A DNA stretch of 64,000 bases from Pelagimonas phthalicica (GCF_004364805.1 NZ_SOAP01000001.1:1612001-1676000), one strand, 5' to 3'. Shown: positions 8,919 through 16,762, counted from the first letter of the stretch. The notes: generated by a model from the sequence alone, not told the origin. Numbers and translations: made by a program.

Positions 8919-10064
8919 TCAAAGACCAGTGCGATGCGCGCGGGCGGTAAAGAAAATGCCGGATGGGCTTTCGGCCTCAATCTCGCGCAGTTTTTCAAAG
9001 CTTTGCGTGTCGTAGACCGCGACTTTTCCGGCGTCTCGCACGCTGAGCCAGACTTCGTGCCCACGCGGTGTAAACTCCATATGCAGCACCGCCGGGCCGG
9101 GTTTGAATTCATGCACCACCTGTTTGGTCACCGTGTCGATAACCTGAATGGTGTCGTTCTTGGGATGGGCAAAATTCACCCAGACATGGCGTCCATCCGG
9201 GCGCGCCATGGCAAAGACCGGCTGGCCATAGGTCTTGGTGCGCCCGGTTTCCTGCAAGGTGTCGCTATCGATCCAAAGCACCTCGTGATGGCCAACAGCG
9301 GGCAAGACAAATTCGCCGCCGGTATGCGCCCAGCCCTCAAGATGGGGCATTTTATAGACCGGCATTTCTTCTTGCCCACGGCCGTAATTGGGCAGCACGC
9401 GGATCGGTTCAGGCTTGTCAGCCCAAAGGTCAAGCGCGGTCAGCCCGTCCTCGCCGAACAAGCCAGTGATATAGGTGCGGCCATTACCGGTGATCAGCGC
9501 GTCATAGGGGCGGTCGCCCATATTGGCGATCTTGGTGATTTCGGCTTGGCCGCTCGACATGTCGGCAATCCAGGTCTCGCCCGTATCCCACATGGTAAAG
9601 ACAAAGCGCCCGCCGGGCGCATCGACAAGACCGATGGTTTTGCTGTCGGTGGGGATGTCGGCAACCAAATCGAGCGTATCGGCATCAAAGATCCGCACGC
9701 CGCCGGGTTCGTAATTGGAGACGGCAACCAGCGTGCCATCGTCGGAAATCGCTCCGCCGATGGAGTTGCCGGCCTGAACGACGCGTTTGGCGATTTTGCG
9801 GTCAACAATGTCGACCTTGGTCAAGCCGCCATCGCGGCCAAAGACATAGGCGTAACGTTCATCTGACGAGTAGACGAGGGAGGCATGGGAGAGGTCGCCC
9901 AGCCCTGTGATCCGGTCCAGCGCGGCGCGTTCGGATTGATCGACCAACAAGACAGAGCCGGTGGCGCGTTCGATCACCAGGCCAAGGTCGCCGGTGGCGA
10001 TGGTTTCAGCGGATAGCGCGGTGCCAAGCGCGCAGATGGCGCAGAGGGTGGACAGGGTTTTCAT
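8919..10064 (-). CDS. nirF: NirF: haem d1 biosynthesis protein
   Basis: 381 residues with an Sec-type signal peptide (MKTLSTLCAICALGTALSA) and a cytochrome d1-like beta-propeller without a c-type haem motif, the NirF architecture. NirF is required in the periplasm for haem d1 synthesis. Pseudomonas NirF is a lipoprotein, whereas no lipobox cysteine is visible here. The ATG at 10064 overlaps the nirC stop as ATGA, so the two are translationally coupled; a longer frame to 10133 lies inside nirC and is rejected. Confidence 0.9.
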   Translation of the reverse strand: MKTLSTLCAICALGTALSAETIATGDLGLVIERATGSVLLVDQSERAALDRITGLGDLSHASLVYSSDERYAYVFGRDGGLTKVDIVDRKIAKRVVQAGNSIGGAISDDGTLVAVSNYEPGGVRIFDADTLDLVADIPTDSKTIGLVDAPGGRFVFTMWDTGETWIADMSSGQAEITKIANMGDRPYDALITGNGRTYITGLFGEDGLTALDLWADKPEPIRVLPNYGRGQEEMPVYKMPHLEGWAHTGGEFVLPAVGHHEVLWIDSDTLQETGRTKTYGQPVFAMARPDGRHVWVNFAHPKNDTIQVIDTVTKQVVHEFKPGPAVLHMEFTPRGHEVWLSVRDAGKVAVYDTQSFEKLREIEAESPSGIFFTARAHRTGL

Positions 10065-10423
10065 GGGGCTTCTCCTTTGAGGAGGTAATCGGCGATCCAG
10101 GCGGCTTCTGCCTCGCTGAGCAGCGGGCGCCACGGGGGCATGGGCGTGCCGGGAACGCCGTCAAGGATGACGGATTGCAGGACTTCGGGGTCGTAATGTT
10201 CGATGCTTTGCGGGCGGATATCGGGGCCAAGCCCGCCTTTGAGCGTCAGCCCATGGCAAGAGCCGCAATCCTGAATGACAAAGCGTTCGAGCGCTTTGGC
10301 GTCGATCGGGTTGGCCAAGGCGGGGGTGGTCAGGAGGGCGAAGAGCAGGATGAGGCTGGTTAGGACGATGTGCGCGAAACGGTTCGGCTTATCGGTCCGG
10401 ATCGCCTGCGATCCGGTTCGCAC
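10061..10423 (-). CDS. nirC: NirC: small periplasmic cytochrome c; start codon lies in repeat A3
   Basis: A monohaem cytochrome c of about 120 residues. The haem motif is CGSCH (residues 53-57 of this model), with a hydrophobic signal segment IVLTSLILLFALLTTPALA before it and the axial Met region GTPMPPW. NirC is an electron carrier made with NirS. No ATG precedes the signal segment within a sensible distance. The closest usual start is the GTG at 10423, which sits in the first stem of repeat A3, and another GTG is at 10486. The protein therefore gains an unusual n-region (VRTGSQAIRTDKPNRFAH) encoded by the repeat. Its stop overlaps nirF. Confidence 0.78.
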   Translation of the reverse strand: MRTGSQAIRTDKPNRFAHIVLTSLILLFALLTTPALANPIDAKALERFVIQDCGSCHGLTLKGGLGPDIRPQSIEHYDPEVLQSVILDGVPGTPMPPWRPLLSEAEAAWIADYLLKGEAP

Positions 10424-10546
10424 CCGATCCCGCCCCCCAGGGCGGGTGCGAATGATGCAGCCGCGCAATTCCTTTTGCGCGGTCACGTGATCGACGGCTG
10501 GGAAAAGCCGAGGCAGCCCCGCCCTCGGGGCCGGGTGCGAACCTGC
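10397..10546 (-). repeat. Repeat family A, copy A3 (reverse orientation, between nirE and nirC)
   Basis: Read on the minus strand: a 5' module GGTTCGCACCCGGCCCCGAG near 10546-10525, then the outer stem TTCGCACCCG (10452-10443) with CGGGTGCGAA (10426-10417) enclosing a GGGGGGCGGG short loop like that of A5, then CCGGATCG-CAGG-CGATCCGG (10416-10397). The ACATTAACTC tail found in A4 and A5 is missing and nirC coding sequence follows directly, so the copy looks truncated at that end. Confidence 0.75.
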
Positions 10547-10589
10547 GTTGCGCCTAGGGCTCTGAATTCCGAAATTGGGGTCTGGACGG

Positions 10590-11357
10590 CTAAGCATGGG
10601 CCTCTCTCCGATCATCCTCCAGCGGCAGGCCCTGTGCCTCGTAGAGAGAGACGACCTGGCCAATGATGAACAAGGTCGGCGCTTTCAACTCGGCCTCGCG
10701 CGCATCCTGGGCGACCTTGGCGAGGGTGGAAGTCATGCGGCGTTCCTGGCTGGTGGTGGCGCGAGAAATCGCCATGACCGGGGTTGTGCCGGGCAGGCCT
10801 TCGGTCATCAGGCCCACAGCGATCTGGCCGATATTGGCGACGCCCATATAGATCACCAGCGTGGTGTCAGGATTGGCGAGACGTTTCCAATCCAGATCCA
10901 GCTTTTTGTCGGCCTGACGGTGGCCGGTGACATATTGCACCCCGGTGGCCAACCCGCGATGGGTGAGCGGCACGCCCGAGATCGACGAGGCCCCCTGAGC
11001 GGCAGTGATTCCGGGCACATATTCGACGGGAATGCCCTGCGCCCGCAGCACGGCGGCCTCTTCGGAGCCTCGGCCAAAGATCAAAGGATCACCGCCCTTG
11101 AGCCGCGCCACGCGCTGGCCCGCTTGCGCTTCTTCGACCAAAATCTCGTTGATCCGGTCCTGGGTGACGGGATGGCATTGCGGCATCTTGCCGACAAAGA
11201 TCATCTTGGCTTTCGGATTGGCCATGGCGACGATCTCGTCAGACACCAGCCGGTCATAGACGACGCATGTGGCCTCTTGCAAAAGCCGTTCGGCCTTGCG
11301 GGTCAAAAGCTCCGGGTCGCCAGGGCCTGCGCCAATCAGGGATACTTTGCCGGTCAT
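10590..11357 (-). CDS. nirE: Uroporphyrinogen-III C-methyltransferase (SUMT)
   Basis: 255 residues of the CobA/CysG-A/NirE family. It methylates uroporphyrinogen III at C2 and C7 using SAM to give precorrin-2, the branch point to sirohaem, cobalamin and haem d1. Family motifs are present: VSLIGAGPGDPELLTRKA at the N-terminus, then VARLKGGDPLIFGRGSEE and YVPGITAAQGA. Its place upstream of nirCFN makes NirE the likely role, though it could also supply other tetrapyrroles. Two FNR/Nnr-like palindromes lie 156-212 bp upstream. Confidence 0.9.
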   Translation of the reverse strand: MTGKVSLIGAGPGDPELLTRKAERLLQEATCVVYDRLVSDEIVAMANPKAKMIFVGKMPQCHPVTQDRINEILVEEAQAGQRVARLKGGDPLIFGRGSEEAAVLRAQGIPVEYVPGITAAQGASSISGVPLTHRGLATGVQYVTGHRQADKKLDLDWKRLANPDTTLVIYMGVANIGQIAVGLMTEGLPGTTPVMAISRATTSQERRMTSTLAKVAQDAREAELKAPTLFIIGQVVSLYEAQGLPLEDDRREAHA

Positions 11358-11512
11358 ATGTCGTCTCGCTTGTCCAATGGATGGCTATGGCAAACGGTCA
11401 AACCTGCCCTGCTGGCGCGGGATGCGCGCCAGTCAACGATTCGGGTGTCGGCAGCAGGTGAGGCTTGTCCGCTATGGTGCGATAAAAGTGGCGCAGGGGG
11501 GGCAGGTTTTCC

Positions 11513-11526
11513 TTAACTTAAGTCAA
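11513..11526 (-). promoter_or_regulatory. FNR/Nnr-type palindrome upstream of nirE
   Basis: On the minus strand this reads TTGACTTAAGTTAA, one base off the TTGAC-N4-GTCAA palindrome of Crp/Fnr-type NO or oxygen regulators. Its centre is about 160 bp before the nirE start. A weaker relative (TTGCC-CTGC-GTCAA) is at 11556-11569. The distance implies either a long leader or an upstream promoter for nirECFN. Confidence 0.5.
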
Positions 11527-11577
11527 GGCTGGGGATTTGTGACCAATTGCGGGTCTTGCCCTGCGTCAAAGGGGAGA

Positions 11578-11644
11578 AGGGGCGCTGCCCCTCTTGATCC
11601 TGTCGGATCAAATCACCCCGGGATATTTTTGGCCCAAAGAAACC
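11578..11644 (-). terminator. Family B element B2 downstream of the cupredoxin gene
   Basis: The parts are AGGGGCGCTGCCCCT (11578-11592), TTGATCC-TGTC-GGATCAA (11594-11611) and the tail CCCCGGGATATTTTTGGCC (from 11616). Hairpin order relative to the cupredoxin stop at 11682 is reversed compared with B1 and B3: here the tail comes first. It may still end transcription from the right, or act on both strands. Confidence 0.5.
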
Positions 11645-11681
11645 TGGGGGTATTGGCTTTGGGCGTGTCTGGGCGATCGAG

Positions 11682-12095
11682 TTATTCGGTGACTGTGACC
11701 ATGCCGATCATGTCATGGCTTTCCCAATGTGGGCCGCAGATATAGTCTTGGGAGCCGGGGAAGAGGAAGGTGAATTCGATATGTTCCTCAGGGAAGGCGC
11801 GGTCGCTTTCTGGGTCTGTGCCGATTTTGACCGAATGGCTGGTGCGTTTGTCGACATTGACCCAGCGCACAGTGGTGCCGACGGGCACGGTGATCTCGCG
11901 CGGGCAGAATTGGTATTTATACATCGTAACGACGGTGACGCCCTCGGCCTCGGATGAGGGCGCGCCATAGATTTCCTGATATCGGGTTTCAGCCTCGGCG
12001 CAGATTTCTGCCGGGTCTTTCTTGCTCCGCGCTTGGGCCGGGAGGGCCATGGCGAGGGCAGCAAGAGTCAGTAGGGCGGTGGGGAGCCGTTTCAT
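11682..12095 (-). CDS. Cupredoxin-domain (plastocyanin/azurin-like) periplasmic protein
   Basis: 137 residues with a signal peptide (MKRLPTALLTLAALAMALPAQA) and a C-terminal cupredoxin fold. Candidate type 1 copper ligands are His87 (RTSHSV), Cys120, His123 or His127, and Met129 or Met132 within CGPHWESHDMIGM. The C-x2-H-x3-H-x-M spacing is not the C-x2-H-x4-M of pseudoazurin, so the true ligand set is uncertain. It lies between the NirT fusion gene and nirE, suggesting an electron carrier to cytochrome cd1 or a copper protein of the same pathway. An intrinsic terminator separates it from the gene upstream. Confidence 0.82.
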   Translation of the reverse strand: MKRLPTALLTLAALAMALPAQARSKKDPAEICAEAETRYQEIYGAPSSEAEGVTVVTMYKYQFCPREITVPVGTTVRWVNVDKRTSHSVKIGTDPESDRAFPEEHIEFTFLFPGSQDYICGPHWESHDMIGMVTVTE

Positions 12096-12111
12096 GGCAT
12101 TCTCCTTTGCG

Positions 12112-12140
12112 CAAAAACGATGCCCCAGAACTGGGGCATC
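12112..12140 (-). terminator. Intrinsic terminator after the NirT fusion gene
   Basis: Perfect 10-bp stem GATGCCCCAG (12119-12128) with CTGGGGCATC (12131-12140), followed on the minus strand by GTTTTTG. It lies 18 bp past the stop of the 12158-13963 gene and just before the cupredoxin gene, so some read-through or a very short promoter is needed to express the latter. Confidence 0.8.
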
Positions 12141-12157
12141 GCGGTGTTTGATCGGGT

Positions 12158-13963
12158 TTATTGGCCCTGGACGTTGATCATCGCCTCGGCATTATCCAGC
12201 GCGAGGCTGGTGTTCAGCGTCACGTGGTGGAAGCGCGCCGATGCAAAATCATCGTGGATGGCAAAGCCGACCGTGTAAGTCTTGCCCGCCTCAAGCGGAA
12301 TGTCACCGGGCGCATCCGAAGCCAGTTTGCGGGCAAAGGTCACGGTCCACATGCCATCAGCCCCCAGCACGGCAGAGGCCGCCATGTCACCATCATTCTG
12401 CACACGGCGATCCAGCAGATAGCCGTTTTCCGAAGACCCGTCGGCATAGACCCGCATCAGATCCATAAAGGTGCCATCCTTGAGGAACTGTTCGATATTC
12501 TCGGGTGTGGCGAGCTTGTCCCAGCCCCCTTGCGCCTTGCCACGGCGGCCTTTGATTTCGATCTTGGTGCGGGATTCGGGCAGGTATTTGGTGACGGTTG
12601 TGGTCGCGCCCAGTTGGGCGGCCACGTCACCGCTGGCCGCGATGGCATCGGCACCTGGATCAAAGGGCATATAGGTGTTGTCAGCGTGGCAGGTCGCCCA
12701 GCAGCCCACCTGTTCACCCATTTCGATGCCGGTGCCGGCGATCATCATCGCCACTTTGATCTGGTTGTCCGGGTCCATCTTGCCCCCCTCAACAAAGGGC
12801 GCGGGGTTGTGACCGGCCTCTTCCCATTGCAGGCGGAAATAGACGGTGTCGCCGTCATGCGCCGCCTGGATGGTAGCAGGGATCACGCCGCGTTTGCCGG
12901 GAATGGCCGAGGGTTCCAGCTCATCGCTTTTACCACCGCCACCGGCGACAATCTTGTTACCAATCGCATCAAGCTCTTTGGCGTGGCAGGTGGTGCAGGC
13001 ATCGCCGCCCTTGGTCAGCGGACGGGCACCGCCGTGGGTTTTGCCGTTCTGTACCCATTCAAAGGAGGCCTGGCCGGGGTAGAAAAGGGTCAGATCTGTT
13101 ACGGCAATCGCGCCCCAGTCGATTGTGTCACCCACATTCGCCCCAGCTGCGGCGGCATCATCTGCCTGGCCTGCCAGTTCAGCCTCGACCTTGGCGCGTT
13201 CATCGGCGCGCGCTGCGTCAACTGCGGCGAGCAATTTGGCGCGATCTGCGTCTTTGGCGGCCTTGGCGGCGGCGGCTTCTTCGGCCTCTTTGGCTTCGAC
13301 GCGGGCGAGACTATCAAGATAGGCCTGCGGGATTTCGCGGATGAATTTCGGATTCGGGGCCTCGAGCGTGGCGAGATAGTCCTCATCCGCGCGGTCACGC
13401 AGATCGAGGTGCGCGATGCCCTTGTGGCAGTCGATGCAGGTCTGACCGGTTTTCATCGCGTTCAAGTGCTGCTGCCGGGCACGCGGTTTCTGGAATTCCG
13501 GCATCATCGACTGGAAGTCATGGCAGTTGCGGCATTCGATGGAATCGGTGCGCTTCATCCGTTCCCATTCATTCATCGCCAGATGCAGACGCTTGGCATC
13601 AAATTTCTCGGGCGTTGAGATGGATCCGGTGATCTTGCCCCACACCTCGCGCGAGGCTTTGATCTTGCGGATCAGCTTGTGGGTCCAGTCCTTGGGCACG
13701 TGGCAGTCAGAGCAGACAGCCCCAACGCCGGAGCGGTTCACATCGTGAATCGTGCCCTCATATTCGGAATAAACATAATCGCCCATCTCGTGACAGGACA
13801 CGCAGAAGGGCATGGTGTTCGTGGCTTCCATGGCGGTGTTGAACCCGCCCCAAAAGATGATCCCGGCGGCAAAGGCACCGGCTACCCCGGCGATGGGCAT
13901 TCCAAAGAGGAAATACCGCCGCCAGATCGGCTTTTTGGTTTCAGAACCGTTGCTGTCGGTCAT
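12158..13963 (-). CDS. NapC/NirT tetrahaem cytochrome fused to an ethylbenzene-dehydrogenase-type haem domain
   Basis: 601 residues. A short cytoplasmic N-terminus and one membrane helix (about 15-40) are followed by a NapC/NirT domain with four CxxCH motifs at 54-58 (CVSCH), 84-88 (CSDCH), 144-148 (CRNCH) and 176-180 (CIDCH). An Ala/Glu/Lys-rich coiled-coil linker spans about 215-275. The C-terminal part (about 290-601) resembles the cytochrome c-552/DMSO-reductase-like haem-binding domain; it adds CTTCH at 323-327 and a C-x3-CH motif (CWATCH, 421-426). NapC/NirT proteins oxidise quinol and pass electrons to periplasmic reductases, so quinol-to-NirS electron delivery is inferred from its place just downstream of nirS. 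The C-terminal assignment rests on weak motif memory. Confidence 0.82.
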   Translation of the reverse strand: MTDSNGSETKKPIWRRYFLFGMPIAGVAGAFAAGIIFWGGFNTAMEATNTMPFCVSCHEMGDYVYSEYEGTIHDVNRSGVGAVCSDCHVPKDWTHKLIRKIKASREVWGKITGSISTPEKFDAKRLHLAMNEWERMKRTDSIECRNCHDFQSMMPEFQKPRARQQHLNAMKTGQTCIDCHKGIAHLDLRDRADEDYLATLEAPNPKFIREIPQAYLDSLARVEAKEAEEAAAAKAAKDADRAKLLAAVDAARADERAKVEAELAGQADDAAAAGANVGDTIDWGAIAVTDLTLFYPGQASFEWVQNGKTHGGARPLTKGGDACTTCHAKELDAIGNKIVAGGGGKSDELEPSAIPGKRGVIPATIQAAHDGDTVYFRLQWEEAGHNPAPFVEGGKMDPDNQIKVAMMIAGTGIEMGEQVGCWATCHADNTYMPFDPGADAIAASGDVAAQLGATTTVTKYLPESRTKIEIKGRRGKAQGGWDKLATPENIEQFLKDGTFMDLMRVYADGSSENGYLLDRRVQNDGDMAASAVLGADGMWTVTFARKLASDAPGDIPLEAGKTYTVGFAIHDDFASARFHHVTLNTSLALDNAEAMINVQGQ

Positions 13964-14024
13964 GGTCTGACTCCGTTGAATTGGCTGAATGTCGGCGGGT
14001 GCCCGACGGGTGGGGAGAAAGAGT

Positions 14025-14048
14025 GAGGGCGGGCGCGTGGCCCGCCCT
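14025..14048 (-). terminator. Strong hairpin between nirS and the NirT fusion gene
   Basis: Nine-bp GC stem AGGGCGGGC (14026-14034) with GCCCGCCCT (14040-14048), loop GCGTG. On the minus strand it lies 25 bp past the nirS stop and is followed by ACTCTTTCTCC rather than a true T-run. It could be a partial terminator or a 3'-end stabiliser that raises nirS mRNA over downstream message. Confidence 0.6.
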
Positions 14049-14072
14049 CTTGGGTGTCGTCAGACAGTCACG

Positions 14073-15749
14073 TTATGTGACGTGGTTCGACCGGTTGTAG
14101 ACGTTGAACTTGCCGGTCGGTGCATAGAGACCTTTGACGCGACCAATCTCTTCGAGGGTCTTGGCGTCGTAGATGACCATTTCACCATTTGGCTCTTTCG
14201 AGGTCGCACGGTTCCATTTGGAGACCCAAACCTCGGTGCCGTCTTTGTTGAATTCGAAGTGTACGGCAACGTTGCCGTCGCCTTCGGTCACCTGGATGGT
14301 TTTCACGATCTCACCGGTCTCTTTCGAGATAACCTGAACAGATTGCTGCACTTCCAATTCAGGGTGCTTGGTCTGGTCAGCCCAGATGTAATCAGAGTTC
14401 GGGTGCGTCCGGATGAACAGGCCCGCGCCATCGGTTTCAACCTCGTAGCAAGTCTTCCATGCCGAATCTGGATGACCTTCCGGGTCGTTGCCCCAGACAG
14501 TCACAGTGCCTTCGCCCAAGTGGGTTGTCCCGGCAACCGGACCACAATTCGGGTCGTTCCAGTTCGCACCAGGGCCAGGGTGTGGCAGCGGCGCGGTGTC
14601 GATCATCGCTTCGAGCTTGTGATCTTTGGTGTCGACAACAACCATTTTGTTCGATGCGTTTGCAGCGATCTGGAAATAGCGACCTGTCGGATCAAAGAAG
14701 CCGTCATGCAGGAACTTGGCCGAGTTGATCTTGTCGATGCGCAGGTTGTCGAGGTCGGAATAGTCGACCTGCCACAGCTGACCCAGCTCTTTCACCGCAA
14801 CAATCCAGGTTGGTTCGTTTGGTGTGGTGTAGATGGCAGCAACGCGGCTTTCTTCAACATAATCGCCGTCAACGTTCACACCGCGGGTCGAGACAACTTT
14901 GAGCGGCTCCATGGTGTGGGCATCAACAATGGCAAAGTGTGGAGGCCAGTAGGCACCGCCGATGACATATTTACCGTCGCCGGACACAGCAACGTCGCGG
15001 GCGTCATAGCCGATGGACACTTCGGACACCAACATCTTGTCTGGGGTCTGCCAGAGGTCGATTTTGGTCATCTTGCCGTCGCGGCCCATAGTGTACCAGA
15101 AACGGCCTGGATTTTCTGGCTCTTCCAGTTTGTGGTGCTCGGACGCTTTCAACACGTGCACCGCGTAACCGGTTGGAATGTGGGCCAGAACTTCTTTGGT
15201 ATCGCCGTCGATTACGGCCACTTTGCCCACGTCACGTTCGATAACGACAAAGAAGTTTTCCCAGTTGCGACCATGCAGAGGCTCGGTTGGGTAGTCTGCT
15301 TCTTCGACATAGACCTTGCGGGTCTGGCGCATCTGCTCAAGCGACATTTCTGGCGGCTTGGGCGGATCCATCATGATGTAGGTCGCCATGTCCTTGATTT
15401 CCTGCTCGGTCATGATGTCCGAGAAGTTGTTCATACCACCTTCGGTCCCCCAGGAGATGATTTTCTCGAGGCGTTCCTGACCAAGCTTCAGCGTGCCGGA
15501 TTCGGTGATGGTCCCGTCGGCATTCTTTTTCTTGACGATGGGTTCCAGGCTTTTGCCGGTCGCACCTTTGCGCAGCACACCGTGGCACCCGGCGCAGCGT
15601 TCAAAATAGAGCTGCTTGGAGGCTTCAAAGGCTTCCTCGCTCAGGGTGGGGCCTTCGGCGAATGCGGGCATAGCGACGCTGCTTAGGATCATGGCAAAAC
15701 CTGCCCCTAGCGCGCCGCGGACTTTCTTATGGGTGATTCCAAGTGACAT
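14073..15749 (-). CDS. nirS: Cytochrome cd1 nitrite reductase
   Basis: 558 residues. Signal peptide (ending SSVAMPAFA), an N-terminal cytochrome c domain with CAGCH at 52-56, then the eight-bladed d1 haem propeller. NirS reduces nitrite to nitric oxide in the periplasm, the defining step of denitrification. The C-terminus NVYNRSNHVT and segments such as DTKEVLAHIPTGYAVH and ARDVAVSGDGKYV are typical of NirS. The ATG at 15749 with GGAGAG upstream is chosen; an in-frame ATG at 15824 overlaps the regulatory palindrome and would displace the signal peptide. Compared with Paracoccus, nirI, nirX, nirD, nirL, nirG, nirH and nirJ are absent from this window. Confidence 0.96.
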   Translation of the reverse strand: MSLGITHKKVRGALGAGFAMILSSVAMPAFAEGPTLSEEAFEASKQLYFERCAGCHGVLRKGATGKSLEPIVKKKNADGTITESGTLKLGQERLEKIISWGTEGGMNNFSDIMTEQEIKDMATYIMMDPPKPPEMSLEQMRQTRKVYVEEADYPTEPLHGRNWENFFVVIERDVGKVAVIDGDTKEVLAHIPTGYAVHVLKASEHHKLEEPENPGRFWYTMGRDGKMTKIDLWQTPDKMLVSEVSIGYDARDVAVSGDGKYVIGGAYWPPHFAIVDAHTMEPLKVVSTRGVNVDGDYVEESRVAAIYTTPNEPTWIVAVKELGQLWQVDYSDLDNLRIDKINSAKFLHDGFFDPTGRYFQIAANASNKMVVVDTKDHKLEAMIDTAPLPHPGPGANWNDPNCGPVAGTTHLGEGTVTVWGNDPEGHPDSAWKTCYEVETDGAGLFIRTHPNSDYIWADQTKHPELEVQQSVQVISKETGEIVKTIQVTEGDGNVAVHFEFNKDGTEVWVSKWNRATSKEPNGEMVIYDAKTLEEIGRVKGLYAPTGKFNVYNRSNHVT

Positions 15750-15810
15750 AATCACTCTCCGTTTGCTTGGTGAGGCAAGCGGAAGATGCGCCTGTCGGCT
15801 GAGTCCCGAC

Positions 15811-15824
15811 TTGACAATAGTCAA
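15811..15824. promoter_or_regulatory. FNR/Nnr box upstream of nirS
   Basis: TTGACAATAGTCAA is a perfect match to the TTGAC-N4-GTCAA palindrome bound by Nnr/Dnr/FnrL-type Crp/Fnr regulators. It is 62-75 bp before the nirS start codon, a normal distance for activation. No gene for such a regulator lies in the window, so the activator is encoded elsewhere. The palindrome faces the 3' end of the LysR gene at 15896, so nirS is its obvious target. Confidence 0.82.
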
Positions 15825-15895
15825 TGGGATGCCCGAAAAAGTTGCCTTTGCGATACTCTATGCCGTTATTTTAAAAAGGTATTTTTGAGGTTGGT

Positions 15896-16762
15896 TTAAA
15901 TCTGGCTCAAAAACCAGGCCCGGAGAGAGGCAACAATTTTGGGCTGTCTTGGGCGGCGCGGGGCAACAAAATAGAAGGCGTCCTGGGTGACAGTTTTGTG
16001 CTCAAACGGTTGAATCAAACGGCCGTTTTCCAGATCATTCGCCACAAAAGCCCGGTTGGTCAGCGCCACCCCCTGCCCGGCCAAAGCTGCATCAATCGTC
16101 AGGGATGTCTGGCTGAAACGGGTCATTTTGATCGACGGAACGTGATCGCCAAAGACCGAAGATAAAAACAGTGGCCATTGGCCATGAGCGTCCTGTAACA
16201 AGGTATGCGCCTGCAAATCCTGCGGTTGAGACAGCGGGGCGTCCTTGTTTGGCAGGTCGGGATGACAGACCGCGATCAGCTCGGCCCCAAAGAGCAGATC
16301 ATGATCAAGCCCGACAAAGGGCGGCCTGCCCTGCCGAATGGCAATATCGACCCCGTCGGTCTGGAAATTCGCCAAACTGTTTGAGGCATCAAGACGGACC
16401 TGAAGATCAGGGAGGTCTGCGGTCAACGCACCAAGTCGCGGCACCAACCAGCGGGTCGCAAAGGAAGGCGTCGCGCTGATGGTGGCGGTCTGATTGCCCG
16501 GAACCAGATCCTGACTGGCCTCAGCGATCAGGTCAAAGGCCTGGGTGAGCGACGGCAAGAACCGTCGCCCCTCATCGGTCAAAGTCAGCCCGCGCGCGTG
16601 GCGATCAAAGAGCTGCACCTTGAGGCGCGATTCCAATGTGCGCACCTGCTGGGCCACCGCGCCCTGCGTCACCCCAAGCTCTTCGGCGGCCATGCGAAAG
16701 TTCAGATGACGCCCGGAGGCTTCAAAAGCTTTGAGAGCGTTGAGGGGTGGAAGATTGCGCAT
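15896..16762 (-). CDS. LysR-family regulator (GcvA-like)
   Basis: About 288 residues. An N-terminal winged helix-turn-helix (LNALKAFEASGRHLNFRMAAEELGVTQGAVAQQVRTLE) is followed by the periplasmic-binding-like effector domain, with VDIAIRQGRPPF typical of the GcvA subgroup. The start MRNLPPLNAL at 16762 is preferred over an ATG four codons upstream. It is divergent from the SDR gene at 16877 with about 115 bp between, so it probably controls that gene rather than nirS, which lies downstream of it. The effector is unknown. Confidence 0.9.
   Translation of the reverse strand: MRNLPPLNALKAFEASGRHLNFRMAAEELGVTQGAVAQQVRTLESRLKVQLFDRHARGLTLTDEGRRFLPSLTQAFDLIAEASQDLVPGNQTATISATPSFATRWLVPRLGALTADLPDLQVRLDASNSLANFQTDGVDIAIRQGRPPFVGLDHDLLFGAELIAVCHPDLPNKDAPLSQPQDLQAHTLLQDAHGQWPLFLSSVFGDHVPSIKMTRFSQTSLTIDAALAGQGVALTNRAFVANDLENGRLIQPFEHKTVTQDAFYFVAPRRPRQPKIVASLRAWFLSQI

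Noticed and set aside
11594-11611. TTGATCC-TGTC-GGATCAA as an FNR box
   Set aside because: The two half-sites are eight bases apart rather than four, and it is the second hairpin of family B element B2.
15747-15824. nirS start at the ATG at 15824
   Set aside because: It would place the FNR/Nnr palindrome inside the coding sequence and a charged 25-residue extension before the signal peptide. The ATG at 15749 has a good ribosome site.
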